Below, piece after piece: positions 56,255 to 64,000 of a DNA stretch of 64,000 bases. Under the pieces are notes generated by a model. The model had not been told where the DNA came from. It did no database searches and saw only the letters and a list, made by a program, of their open reading frames with translations. Made by a program: the position numbers and the translations under genes. This DNA comes from an uncultured Verrucomicrobiota bacterium (GTDB lineage: Bacteria; Verrucomicrobiota; Verrucomicrobiia; Opitutales; Opitutaceae): assembly GCA_903904685.1 (NCBI GenBank), contig CAIVDS010000056.1:158280-222279 (forward strand), read 5' to 3'. Every line of letters starts with the position of its first letter. Position 1 is the stretch's first letter.

Positions 56255-56635
56255 TTATTCGACTGTGGCTTTGGTGACACCGACGGTACGACGCGGACCC
56301 TTGCGGGTGCGGGCATTGGTGCTGGTGCGCTGACCGCGCACCGGAAGGCTCTTGCGGTGACGGACACCGCGATAGCAATTGATGGCCTGGAGGCGCTTCA
56401 AGTTGCTGGTCAACTCACGACGAAGATCGCCCTCGACCACCCACTTGTGCTCGGTGATGACATGGAGAATCTTGTTGAGCTGCTCTTCGGTCAGGTCTTG
56501 AGCACGGAGGTCAGGACTGATCCCGACTTCGCTGATCACAAGATCGGCGCGGACAGGACCAATTCCGTAGATGTAACGGAGGGCAAACGCGACTTTCTTC
56601 TTCGCGGGAATTTCAACACCAAGGAGACGTGGCAT
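56255..56635 (-). CDS. rpsM: Small ribosomal subunit protein uS13
   Basis: 126 residues. [32 protein letters not shown] and the C-terminal [21 protein letters not shown] are diagnostic. It sits at the head of the 30S and contacts tRNA and uL5. The 52-base gap to map is too short for infA or rpmJ, which often occur here. Confidence 0.97.
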   Translation of the reverse strand: MPRLLGVEIPAKKKVAFALRYIYGIGPVRADLVISEVGISPDLRAQDLTEEQLNKILHVITEHKWVVEGDLRRELTSNLKRLQAINCYRGVRHRKSLPVRGQRTSTNARTRKGPRRTVGVTKATVE

Positions 56636-56687
56636 AGATGGGTTTTAGTTGAGAGTTAGTGATTGAGAGTGAACAGAGGGAAAATGA

Positions 56688-57476
56688 TTAGGCTGAAAAG
56701 GGAACGGGGCGCGGAATCGTGAGGATTTCGGGGCCTTTGTCGGTCGTGAGCACGGTGTGTTCGAAGTGGGCCGATGGCGTGCCGTCAGCAGTGACGACCG
56801 TCCAACCATCGCTCAGCGTCTTCGTCCGATAGTGGCCGAGATTGACCATTGGTTCGATCGCGAGAGTCATACCAGGCCGGATTTCGTCGGTGCGGCTGCG
56901 CTTGCGGTCGACGAAGTTCGGAATCTGTGGCTCCTCATGCATCGAGCTACCGACACCGTGGCCAACCATGTCTCGGACAACGCTGAAGCCGTGGGATTCG
57001 ACGAAGGCCTGCACCGTATGCGAGATGTCGCCGATACGTTTGCCGATTTGGGCCTGCTTGATCGCGAGATAAAGAGCTTCCTCGGTGATCCTCAGAAGTT
57101 CCGCGACAAGAGGCGAAACCGTGCCGAGCGGCACCGTGGTCGCGTTATCGCCGATGTAGCCGTTATACTCGATAACGACGTCGAGAGAAACGATGTCTCC
57201 TTCGCGCAAGATGCGTTTCAGAGAACCGATACCATGGACAACTTCTTCGTTAACCGAAATGCAGCTGTAGGCGGGATACCGACGACTGGCGAGTTGGTAT
57301 CCATAACAAGCGCTCCGGGCTCCATGCTGGGCGATAAAATCGCGGGCAGCCTGATCCAAGTCGTAAGTGGTCACACCGGGACGAACGAGCTCCTTGAGCT
57401 TGCTCAATACGGTGGCCGCAATCGCACAGGACTCACGCATACGAGCGATCCCCTCTTTGTTTTTGATGGGGATCAT
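56688..57476 (-). CDS. map: Methionine aminopeptidase, type I
   Basis: 262 residues. The two-metal site is visible: Asp in SLDVVIEYNGYIGDNATTV, His in DMVGHGVGSSMHEEPQ, and Glu in LAIEPMVNLG and the final HFEHTVLTT. It removes the initiator Met. It overlaps the pseudo-adenylate-kinase gene by 4 bases (57473-57476). There is no N-terminal zinc-finger extension. Confidence 0.97.
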   Translation of the reverse strand: MIPIKNKEGIARMRESCAIAATVLSKLKELVRPGVTTYDLDQAARDFIAQHGARSACYGYQLASRRYPAYSCISVNEEVVHGIGSLKRILREGDIVSLDVVIEYNGYIGDNATTVPLGTVSPLVAELLRITEEALYLAIKQAQIGKRIGDISHTVQAFVESHGFSVVRDMVGHGVGSSMHEEPQIPNFVDRKRSRTDEIRPGMTLAIEPMVNLGHYRTKTLSDGWTVVTADGTPSAHFEHTVLTTDKGPEILTIPRPVPFSA

Positions 57477-57949
57477 GCAGCGATAAGTTCACCGTTCTCG
57501 GTCGCGAGACCAAGAGTGCGATAGTGTTCGGCAACGGGACCGGCGGAAACCGCCTGATCCACTAAGACGCCGTCGAGATTTTCATCACGGGCGTCGAGCC
57601 ATTCGTCGAACACTTTGGCTTGGAGCAACGTAGCCGGGAAGCCGGTTAAGGCGAAACCCGCATCGGGTTTGCGTGCCCAAAACCACCGGCGCAGAAGCGC
57701 CAATGTAGTTTCGTCCGACAAGGGTGATCCTTGTCGGATCGTCCGTTCGACTTGAGAGCCGAGGGACGAGCGACGCGAAATCTCTTGCCGCATCAGATCA
57801 GCGAGAGAGACGTGCTCAATATTCAAAGAACGAAGCCGATTCATTACATTTCCCGAGGGAAACGGGGATAAACCGAGCAGTATCAACTTCTGTTTGGCGG
57901 GTGGGCCGAAAGAAGAAAAGAGATGAGAAAGTGCGGAGGCTCCGACCAA
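57473..57949 (-). CDS. Degenerate adenylate-kinase homologue in the secY-map slot
   Basis: 158 residues with a probable TTG start at 57949, 10 bases after secY. Position and residual motifs mark it as an Adk relative: QKLILLG at strand 1, SLADLMRQEI (cf. STGDMLR), GFALTGFPATLLQAK (cf. GFLLDGFPRTxxQA). The P-loop GxPGxGKGT is replaced by LSPFPSGN (27-34), the Arg of GFPRT is Ala, and the LID is absent. It cannot be a normal kinase. Its overlap with map and open frame suggest it is kept, perhaps as a spacer for coupling or as a binding protein. An intact P-loop Adk-like gene is at 2905. Confidence 0.75.
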   Translation of the reverse strand: MVGASALSHLFSSFGPPAKQKLILLGLSPFPSGNVMNRLRSLNIEHVSLADLMRQEISRRSSLGSQVERTIRQGSPLSDETTLALLRRWFWARKPDAGFALTGFPATLLQAKVFDEWLDARDENLDGVLVDQAVSAGPVAEHYRTLGLATENGELIAA

Positions 57950-57959
57950 AGTAAAGCCC

Positions 57960-59462
57960 TTATTTCACAAGCATGCGATAAGCCCAGATACCAACGCCAA
58001 GCAGAAGGAGCCCGCCGGTCGGCACCACCAGCTTCATGACGGCTTCCGAACTGAGCGCATCGCCCGTCGCCCCGATGGTATTAGTGCTGCGGGCGCGGAT
58101 GCGTCCTTTCTTGAGGAAACCATCGTAATGCCGCTGAAGCAGGAAAGTCTCAATCTGCTTCATGGTGTCGAGAATGACGCCCACCGTGATCAGCATGCCC
58201 GTGCCGCCAAAGAAAATGGCGATACGCTGGGGAACATTGAGTTCGAACAACAAAACATCAGGCATGACAGCGATGATCGTAAGGAAAATCGCGCCCGCGA
58301 GGGTCATGCGGGTCATGATGAAATCGAGGAAATGCGCGGTGGGCTCGCCGGGGCGAACCCCAGGGATGTAGCCGCCGTATTTCTTCAGATCATCGGCAAT
58401 CTGAATGGGCTTGAACATCACTGATACCCAGAAATAGCTGAAGAAAAGGATGAGCGTGCCCATCATAATATAATAAAACGAGTGCCCTCGCAGAAGATTC
58501 TGAGAAAAATTGGACAGGAACTTCAAATCGAAGACCGCACCGAGTTGAGAAAATATCTGCTGAGGGAAAAGCAGGATGGCGCTTGCGAAGATCACGGGCA
58601 TGACACCTGAATAATTCACCTTGAGCGGCAGGAAGGAACTCTGGCCACCCATGACTTTATTGCCGACGACACGCTTTGCGTATTGAACCGGGATTTTACG
58701 CTGGCCTTGCACGACCATGATAATGCCCATGGTCACAAGAACGAAGAGCGCCACCATGACAATGGCCTGCGGCAGCCCGAGTCCGGCAACGCCGATCGCC
58801 GGGAAAAACAATTGGTAGGTGGCCGTTGCCGCTCCAGGAATGTCAGCGAGAATGCCAATGGTGATGAGGAGCGAGACACCGTTGCCAATCCCTCGCTGGG
58901 TGATCTGCTCGCCAAGCCACATCAGGAGAAGTGTGCCAGCTGTCATAAAGATGACCGAAGTGATCAGAAACCAAGTCTTGGAAACGATGACGATCTGACC
59001 GTAGAGATTAACGTCAAAGTTTTGCCCGAAAAGGCGGCTGGGATTTTCCAAGGCGAGAATGAGGAGAGTGCCCTGCACCAAACAGATCAGCACCGTCGCA
59101 TAGCGGGTGTATTGGGTAAGCTTCTGGCGGCCGACATCGCCTTCCTGCTGGAGGCGGCTGAGAGCCGGCACGACAGCGGTCATCAATTGAAAGATAATCG
59201 AAGCGCTGATGTATGGCATGATGCCGAGAGCGAAAACGGCACCCTTCACGAGCGCGCCGCCCGTGAACATGTTGTAGAGCCCGACCATCGCACCGCCGGC
59301 GCTGCCCGCCTGCTGCTTGAAAAACATCTGCAGCGGGTGCGGGTCGATACCCGGAAGCGGGATGTGTGCGCCAACCCGGGCAACAAAAAGAAGGGACAGG
59401 GTGTAAAAGATACGGGAGCGAAGCTCGGGTATCTTCAGGGAATTCGTAAAGGCGGAGAGCAC
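57960..59462 (-). CDS. secY: Protein translocase subunit SecY
   Basis: 500 residues, ten helices. ARVGAHIPLPGIDPHPL near the N-terminus, the plug-region segment with FTGGAL, LPYISASI-like IMPYISASIIFQLMT, and the long cytosolic loop RKIPVQYAKRVVG are typical. It forms the central channel of the Sec translocon. The periplasmic loop before helix 2 is longer than in E. coli. A strong hairpin terminator lies between rplO and this gene. Confidence 0.97.
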   Translation of the reverse strand: MLSAFTNSLKIPELRSRIFYTLSLLFVARVGAHIPLPGIDPHPLQMFFKQQAGSAGGAMVGLYNMFTGGALVKGAVFALGIMPYISASIIFQLMTAVVPALSRLQQEGDVGRQKLTQYTRYATVLICLVQGTLLILALENPSRLFGQNFDVNLYGQIVIVSKTWFLITSVIFMTAGTLLLMWLGEQITQRGIGNGVSLLITIGILADIPGAATATYQLFFPAIGVAGLGLPQAIVMVALFVLVTMGIIMVVQGQRKIPVQYAKRVVGNKVMGGQSSFLPLKVNYSGVMPVIFASAILLFPQQIFSQLGAVFDLKFLSNFSQNLLRGHSFYYIMMGTLILFFSYFWVSVMFKPIQIADDLKKYGGYIPGVRPGEPTAHFLDFIMTRMTLAGAIFLTIIAVMPDVLLFELNVPQRIAIFFGGTGMLITVGVILDTMKQIETFLLQRHYDGFLKKGRIRARSTNTIGATGDALSSEAVMKLVVPTGGLLLLGVGIWAYRMLVK

Positions 59463-59502
59463 GGCGGTAAGTTCGAGGGACTAGACGATGGAATCAGAAA
59501 AA

Positions 59503-59530
59503 AGGCCGCGCGAAAAGTTTCGCGCGGCCT
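59503..59530 (-). terminator. Strong intrinsic terminator between rplO and secY
   Basis: Perfect 13-bp stem (AGGCCGCGCGAAA paired with TTTCGCGCGGCCT) with a 2-base loop, followed by a T-run (six T) on the minus strand. It is 12 bases after the rplO stop and 41 bases before the secY start. Confidence 0.9.
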
Positions 59531-59541
59531 GCGCCGAAGAG

Positions 59542-59988
59542 TTAGGCGACAATAGCTTGGCCACCGGCCTTTTCGATCTTGGCCTTGGCCGTTTCGGAGA
59601 ACTTGGCGGCGGTAATCTTAAACGCACGGGTCAAATCGCCGTCACCAAGCACTTTGAGAAGGGACTTGTCGCCGCGGACGATGCCAGCCTTGGCGAGAAT
59701 CTCCGAGTTGACCTCGGTGACGCCGGCGTCGAGACGGGCGAGATCGCCGACATTGACCACCTCGGGCTGGTTGCGGAACGCAGCCTGGTTGAAGCCGCGA
59801 TGCGGGAGCTTGCGATAAAGGGGCATCTGGCCGCCTTCGAATCCTGGGCGGATGCTGGATCCGGAGCGGGCGCTCTGGCCTTTGCCACCGCGACCAGAGG
59901 TCTTGCCGTGGCCACCACCTTCGCCGCAGCCGACGCGTTTCTTGCGATGAATCGCGCCTTTAACGTTCTTGAGTTCGTGAAGTTTCAT
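59542..59988 (-). CDS. rplO: Large ribosomal subunit protein uL15
   Basis: 148 residues. MKLHELKNVKGAIHRKKRVG, the Gly-rich GCGEGGGHGKTSGRGGKGQ and GFEGGQMPLYRKLPHRGF are diagnostic. It has a recognisable AAGGA about 6 bases before the start. The 71-base gap to rpsE has no room for rpmD (uL30), which usually lies there. Confidence 0.97.
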   Translation of the reverse strand: MKLHELKNVKGAIHRKKRVGCGEGGGHGKTSGRGGKGQSARSGSSIRPGFEGGQMPLYRKLPHRGFNQAAFRNQPEVVNVGDLARLDAGVTEVNSEILAKAGIVRGDKSLLKVLGDGDLTRAFKITAAKFSETAKAKIEKAGGQAIVA

Positions 59989-60059
59989 TGGAGTTCCTTA
60001 GGAGGGTCGCCCCGTCCTGCTGATGGGCAGGGCGAGACTCGGATGTGATAATGCTATAA

Positions 60060-60602
60060 TCAGGCCTTCCGCGCGGCGATCTGCTCGGCAGAGCGCAGTT
60101 GCAGAAGACCGTTAAGGGTCGCGTTGACAATGGCGATGTGGTTGCTGGAACCCATCGACTTGGTGAGGATGTTCTTTACGCCGGCAGCCTCGAGGACCGC
60201 GCGCACACCACCACCGGCGATGAGACCGGTGCCGGGCGAGGCGGGCTTGAGGAGAACCTTGCCGCCATCGGCCACGCCCATGACGTCATGGGAGATCGTG
60301 TCGCCCTTGAGCGTCACGGTGATCATGTGCTTCTTGGCGTGCTCGGTGCTCTTCTTGATGGCGTCGGGGACTTCGTTGGCCTTGCCATAGCCGATGCCGA
60401 CCTTGCCCTTACGGTCGCCCACAACGCAAAGCGCGGAGAAGCTGAAGCGGCGGCCACCTTTGACCACCTTGGCGCAGCGATTGATGAAGACGATCTTCTC
60501 GACCATCTCCGGAGCGCCATCGGCGGAAGGAGCGGGAGCGCGACGGTCGCGACGATTGCCGCCGCCGCCGCCACCGTTATTGGAAAAATTGCCAGTGCTC
60601 AT
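60060..60602 (-). CDS. rpsE: Small ribosomal subunit protein uS5 with Gly-rich N-terminus
   Basis: 180 residues. The core has [34 protein letters not shown] and [20 protein letters not shown]. The first ~30 residues hold a six-Gly run and Arg/Pro-rich sequence, longer than usual. uS5 contributes to decoding accuracy. It lies 6 bases after rplR. Confidence 0.97.
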   Translation of the reverse strand: MSTGNFSNNGGGGGGNRRDRRAPAPSADGAPEMVEKIVFINRCAKVVKGGRRFSFSALCVVGDRKGKVGIGYGKANEVPDAIKKSTEHAKKHMITVTLKGDTISHDVMGVADGGKVLLKPASPGTGLIAGGGVRAVLEAAGVKNILTKSMGSSNHIAIVNATLNGLLQLRSAEQIAARKA

Positions 60603-60608
60603 AGGTAA

Positions 60609-60971
60609 TTAGAATGCAAGACCACCTTCACGGGCGGCGTCGGCGAAAACTTTGACTTTGCCGTGGTAGCGGGCGCCAGAACGGTCGAACACGACCGAGG
60701 AGAGACCGGCAGCCTTGGCCTTGAGAGCAAAAGCCACGCCGAGCGCCTTGGCGCCGGCGAGGTTGGCGGTGAGCTTCTGCTTGCGCAGCTCGGCATCAAG
60801 ACTCGAGAGGAAAACCAGCGTGGTGCCGGTTTCGTCGTCGATGGCTTGGGCGTAGATGTGCTTGCTGGTGAAGCGAACGGCAAAACGGGGGCGTGCGGCG
60901 GTGCCGAACACCTTTTTGCGGATGCGCCAACGACGCTTTTGAAGGAGGTCGGCTTTGCGAATGGTATTCAT
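60609..60971 (-). CDS. rplR: Large ribosomal subunit protein uL18
   Basis: 120 residues; binds 5S rRNA. ARPRFAVRFTSKHIYAQAID and the end VVFDRSGARYHGKVKVFADA are diagnostic. Order between rplF and rpsE is standard. Confidence 0.97.
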   Translation of the reverse strand: MNTIRKADLLQKRRWRIRKKVFGTAARPRFAVRFTSKHIYAQAIDDETGTTLVFLSSLDAELRKQKLTANLAGAKALGVAFALKAKAAGLSSVVFDRSGARYHGKVKVFADAAREGGLAF

Positions 60972-61017
60972 GGGTTATGCGGCCTGTAAGAGCGGGTATG
61001 TAATAACAAAATAAACG

Positions 61018-61554
61018 TTAAGCGACGGTCTTGCCTTCCTTACGACGGACACGTTCACCCACGATGCGGACACCCTTGCCCTTGTAAGGCTCAGGCGGAT
61101 AAAAGCTGCGAATCTCAGCGGTGACTTTGCCGACGAGCTGCTTGTCAGCGCCCTCGATCTTCAGCTTGGTCTGATCGGTGACGGTGATTTTGATCCCCTC
61201 GGGAATATCAAAAAGGATCGGGTGCGAGTAGCCGAGCGCGAGGTCGAGCTGCTTGCCCTTGAGGTTGGCCTTGAAACCGACGCCCTGGATTTCGAGCTCC
61301 TTGACGAAGCCTTCGGAGGCGCCCTTGACCATGCCGGCGATCACCGAACGGGCGGTGCCATACATGGCGCGAGAGAAACGGCTGTCATCAACCGGAGCGA
61401 CGGTGACTTTTTTGTCGGCCATCTTGAGGGTGACGACGTCCGCGAACGTCTTGGAGACTTTGCCCTTGGGTCCTTCGACGGAGACGGTCATGCCTTTGAT
61501 GTCGACCTTGACCTTGTCGGGAATGGGAACGGGAACTTTACCGATGCGTGACAT
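61018..61554 (-). CDS. rplF: Large ribosomal subunit protein uL6
   Basis: 178 residues. MSRIGKVPVPIPDKVKVDI, SVEGPKGKVSKTF and the C-terminal PPEPYKGKGVRIVGERVRRK are diagnostic. A GGAG lies about 10 bases before the ATG. It contacts the factor-binding region of the 50S. Confidence 0.97.
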   Translation of the reverse strand: MSRIGKVPVPIPDKVKVDIKGMTVSVEGPKGKVSKTFADVVTLKMADKKVTVAPVDDSRFSRAMYGTARSVIAGMVKGASEGFVKELEIQGVGFKANLKGKQLDLALGYSHPILFDIPEGIKITVTDQTKLKIEGADKQLVGKVTAEIRSFYPPEPYKGKGVRIVGERVRRKEGKTVA

Positions 61555-61571
61555 GATAGTGGTTCTCCGGG

Positions 61572-61964
61572 TTACCAGACGTTGCAGATGATTTCGCCGC
61601 CAACTTTTTGGCGACGGGCGTCTTTGTCTTTAAGCAGGCCCTTCGAGGTCGAAAGGATGCTGATGCCGAGGCCGTTGAGCACACGGGGAATCTCGGTGTA
61701 GCCGAAGTAGAGACGGCGGCCGGGAGTCGAGACGCTCGAGAGGTTCGTGATGGCGGGAGAGTTGTCGACATACTTCATCTTGACGACGACAGTCTTGTGT
61801 CCGCGCTCATCGGCACCGAAGGTCACGTCGGAGACGTAACCTTCGGATTTAAGGATAACCGCTAGGCTTTCCTTGAGTTTGGAGTGCGGCGTGACGCACT
61901 CGGCGAGACCGGCCTTAGACGCATTGCGCAGGCGGGTCAGAAAATCGCTGACAGGATCGTTCAT
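61572..61964 (-). CDS. rpsH: Small ribosomal subunit protein uS8
   Basis: 130 residues. NDPVSDFLTRLRNASKAGL, the central fold, and GLGISILSTSKGLLKDKDAR with GGEIICNVW at the end are diagnostic. uS8 binds the central domain of 16S rRNA and represses the spc operon in E. coli. Confidence 0.97.
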   Translation of the reverse strand: MNDPVSDFLTRLRNASKAGLAECVTPHSKLKESLAVILKSEGYVSDVTFGADERGHKTVVVKMKYVDNSPAITNLSSVSTPGRRLYFGYTEIPRVLNGLGISILSTSKGLLKDKDARRQKVGGEIICNVW

Positions 61965-62024
61965 GTGGATGTTGGTTTGAGAGAGGCACGCAGGTCATAT
62001 CCGACTCCCGCTGCCCCAAAAATT

Positions 62025-62330
62025 TTACCAGGAAGATTTGGTCACGCCGGGGATCTTGCCGTTCAGGGCAAGCTCGCGGAAGGTGATACGGGAGACGCCG
62101 AACTTGCGGATGAACGCACGGGGACGGCCGCTGAGGGAGCAGCGATTGCGGATGCGAGTGGGGGCCGAATTGCGAGGAAGCTTCTGGAGCTTCTTTTGCG
62201 CGGCGAAAAACTCGACGTCGCCGGTGGCGGGATTGGCGAGGATGGCTTTCAGCTCGGCGCGCTGAACCTTATACTTCGCTGAGAGCGTCTTGCGCTTCTC
62301 GTTACGGTTGATGGCAGATGTCTTCGGCAT
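62025..62330 (-). CDS. rpsN: Small ribosomal subunit protein uS14 (zinc-free form)
   Basis: 101 residues from the ATG at 62330; the longer open frame upstream is a shadow over rpl[21 protein letters not shown] and [17 protein letters not shown] are diagnostic. The length (~100) and lack of a CxxC...CxxC ribbon mark the long C- form. Confidence 0.96.
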   Translation of the reverse strand: MPKTSAINRNEKRKTLSAKYKVQRAELKAILANPATGDVEFFAAQKKLQKLPRNSAPTRIRNRCSLSGRPRAFIRKFGVSRITFRELALNGKIPGVTKSSW

Positions 62331-62343
62331 AACGAAAAAGAGT

Positions 62344-62943
62344 TTAGGCTGCGTTGGTCTTGGCGGCGGCCGCGTCGGCGGCGACCTGCTGCTCGGTGCG
62401 ACGGAAGGGCATGCCGAGGAGCTTGAGGAGCTCGCGGCCTTCTTCGTCGGTGTTGGCGGTGGTGACGATGGTAATGTCGAAACCCATGGTCTTCTTGACA
62501 TTCTCGACGGTGATTTCCGGGAAAATGGTGAAGTCGGAGATACCGAGGTTGTAGTTGCCTTGGCCGTCGAGCTTGGAGCCGACGCCGCGGAAGTCGCGAA
62601 TGGTGGGGAGGGCAACCGCGAGAAGGCGGTAAAAAAAGTCCCACATGCGATCACCGCGAAGGGTGACATGTGCGCCGACAACCTGATTTTCGCGGAGCTT
62701 GAAGTTCGAGATTGCCTTCTTGGACTTGGAGAGAACGGGCTTCTGGCCTGCGATGGCGGCGAGGTCTCGGGCGACGTCGGCGATCTGGTTCTTGTCGGCT
62801 TCGGCATCGATGCCGCTATTCAGCACGATTTTGCTGATCTTGGGCACTTCGTGCAAATTCTTGTAGCCTCGGCTCTTGACGAGCGCGGGGGCGACTTGCT
62901 CGATGTAGAGCTTTTTAAGGGATGGGATGTGTTTGCTGCTCAT
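62344..62943 (-). CDS. rplE: Large ribosomal subunit protein uL5
   Basis: 199 residues. [38 protein letters not shown] and [18 protein letters not shown] are diagnostic. It binds 5S rRNA and contacts uS13 across the subunits. It runs slightly past the usual ~180 residues with an Ala-rich tail ([13 protein letters not shown]). Confidence 0.97.
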   Translation of the reverse strand: MSSKHIPSLKKLYIEQVAPALVKSRGYKNLHEVPKISKIVLNSGIDAEADKNQIADVARDLAAIAGQKPVLSKSKKAISNFKLRENQVVGAHVTLRGDRMWDFFYRLLAVALPTIRDFRGVGSKLDGQGNYNLGISDFTIFPEITVENVKKTMGFDITIVTTANTDEEGRELLKLLGMPFRRTEQQVAADAAAAKTNAA

Positions 62944-63070
62944 ATGGTAAGAGCCGACGGATTACCGACCCGGCGACAATTTGAGTGTGATGTATGTAGA
63001 GAGGGAAAAGGGGCGAAGTTACATGAGGTAGCGTCGCCGCTGGCAAGTTCTATTTTGGAAGTCGTTCAGC

Positions 63071-63349
63071 TCAGGCTTGGGCCGGGGCCTTGGCGACGCG
63101 TTTTTTGGACGCGGCAAAGGTGGCTTGGTGCTGGAGGTTGGAGACGTGCACGGAACCCTCGCGTTCGACGATCGCACCGTTGGGATTTTCCTGCGACTTC
63201 TTGACATGACGCTTCATCATGGCGACGCCTTCGACGCGCACGCGCTGCTTGGCGGGGAGGATCTCGAGGACCTTGCCCGATTTGCCTTTGTGGGAGCCGG
63301 CGATGACGACGACTTCGTCGCCGCGTTTAACGTGAAATTTTGATGCCAT
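63071..63349 (-). CDS. rplX: Large ribosomal subunit protein uL24
   Basis: 92 residues. FHVKRGDEVVVIAGSHKGKS (KOW motif) and ENPNGAIVEREGSVHVSNLQ are diagnostic. It starts 1 base after the rplN stop. A 127-base gap to rplE holds nothing I can identify. Confidence 0.97.
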   Translation of the reverse strand: MASKFHVKRGDEVVVIAGSHKGKSGKVLEILPAKQRVRVEGVAMMKRHVKKSQENPNGAIVEREGSVHVSNLQHQATFAASKKRVAKAPAQA

Positions 63350-63350
63350 G

Positions 63351-63716
63351 TTAGAGAACCTCCGGAGCGAGCGAGATGATCTTCATGAAGTTCTTCGCAC
63401 GCAGTTCGCGGGCGACAGGGCCGAAGATGCGGGTGCCCTTGGGATTGCCATCGGTGCCGATGATGACGATGGCGTTGCTGTCAAAGCGCAGGTAGCTGCC
63501 ATCGGAACGGCGGACCGGAGCCTTAGTGCGAATGATGACGGCCTTGGCGACCTCACCCTTCTTCACGCTGGCATCGGTGGAGCTTTCCTTGATGTGGACA
63601 GTAATGACATCACCCACGCCGGCGGTGGTGGTGTTCTGGCCTTTTTTGCTGATGAACATGGCGCGACGGGCGCCGGTATTATCGGCGACGTCCATCCAAG
63701 AACGGAGTTGGAGCAT
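63351..63716 (-). CDS. rplN: Large ribosomal subunit protein uL14
   Basis: 121 residues. [40 protein letters not shown] and [18 protein letters not shown] are diagnostic. It follows rpsQ in standard order. Confidence 0.97.
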   Translation of the reverse strand: MLQLRSWMDVADNTGARRAMFISKKGQNTTTAGVGDVITVHIKESSTDASVKKGEVAKAVIIRTKAPVRRSDGSYLRFDSNAIVIIGTDGNPKGTRIFGPVARELRAKNFMKIISLAPEVL

Positions 63717-63744
63717 GATGTTTTACTTTTTAAATGTTATCTAA

Positions 63745-63999
63745 TCAGGCCTTGGTCGTCTTGGTGGGGACGAGCTCGGCAACGTCTTTTTCAGTGATGG
63801 CTGCACCATCGGCAAGGATGGCGGCTTCGAGAACCTTCACGATGCGCCAGCGCTTGAGGCGGCTGATCGGGCGGGTTTCCATGATCTCCACCTTGTCACC
63901 GATCTTGGTCTCATTCTTCTCGTCGTGAACGTGCACGACGGTCTTACGATTGATGACCTTCTGATAGAGAGGATGTGGAATCTTGTAGGGGACGGTGAC
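63745..63999 (-). CDS. rpsQ: Small ribosomal subunit protein uS17, C-terminal part (gene runs off the window)
   Basis: The frame is open to the window end. Visible residues include PYKIPHPLYQKVINRKTVVH, then HDEKNETKIGDKVEIMETRP and SRLKRWRIVKVLEAA, all typical of uS17. The N-terminal ~20 residues lie outside. An extra ~20-residue tail (EKDVAELVPTKTTKA) follows the usual end. Confidence 0.95.
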   Translation of the reverse strand, partial: VTVPYKIPHPLYQKVINRKTVVHVHDEKNETKIGDKVEIMETRPISRLKRWRIVKVLEAAILADGAAITEKDVAELVPTKTTKA

Positions 64000-64000
64000 C

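Overview
The window looks like chromosomal DNA of a Verrucomicrobiota bacterium, probably close to Opitutaceae. This is inferred from the high GC, the overall protein style and the gene content; no 16S rRNA or other decisive marker is present. I see no tRNA, rRNA, CRISPR array or insertion sequence. Most of the window is dense housekeeping sequence with many ATGA stop/start overlaps. A 20-kb respiratory island sits in the middle.

Layout. 1-5.8 kb: 3' part of a U32-family protein, a truncated membrane sensor with an attenuator-like leader, an adenylate-kinase-like protein with a long C-terminal extension, and a secreted beta-propeller protein with a CusF-like tail. 5.9-9 kb (minus): ribBA-ribH-nusB-ftsY. 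9-20.4 kb: rarA, a short comEC, a two-domain ThyX-like protein, an alkaline-phosphatase-fold hydrolase, UDP-glucuronate decarboxylase (a C14 tract precedes its start), tgt (zinc ligands missing), a trpG/pabA-type amidotransferase, nrdR and a HIT protein. 20.4-40.5 kb: the island. 40.5-44.4 kb (minus): pdxJ-acpS-nnrDE-dprA. 44.4-53.2 kb: a VC0807-family membrane protein, citrate synthase, hisD-hisC-hisB-hisH, guaA. 53.3-64 kb (minus): the spc/alpha ribosomal block from rpsQ to rplQ, with secY, map and rpoA.

The island encodes what appears to be a complete quinol-to-cell-surface electron route with 45 c-type haem sites by my count. The outer-membrane part is a PioB/MtrB-like porin plus an 8-haem MtrA/DmsE-like lipoprotein. 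The inner-membrane part has three different types of candidate quinol dehydrogenase: a tetrahaem/4x[4Fe-4S]/NrfD module (like Geobacter Cbc4), two CbcL-like fusions of a multihaem domain (13 and 11 haems) to a cytochrome b domain, and a 7-haem NapC/NirT protein like ImcH. Two monohaem cytochromes could be periplasmic shuttles. A fused ResB-CcsA haem-attachment protein closes the island. No extracellular OmcA/MtrC-type cytochrome and no oxidase or terminal reductase is present, so the electron direction and partner are open.

Other points of interest are enzymes that have lost hallmark residues (the GTP cyclohydrolase II half of RibBA, Tgt, and a pseudo-adenylate kinase in the secY-map slot), an intrinsic terminator inside the spc operon before secY, and low-complexity extensions on several ribosomal proteins.
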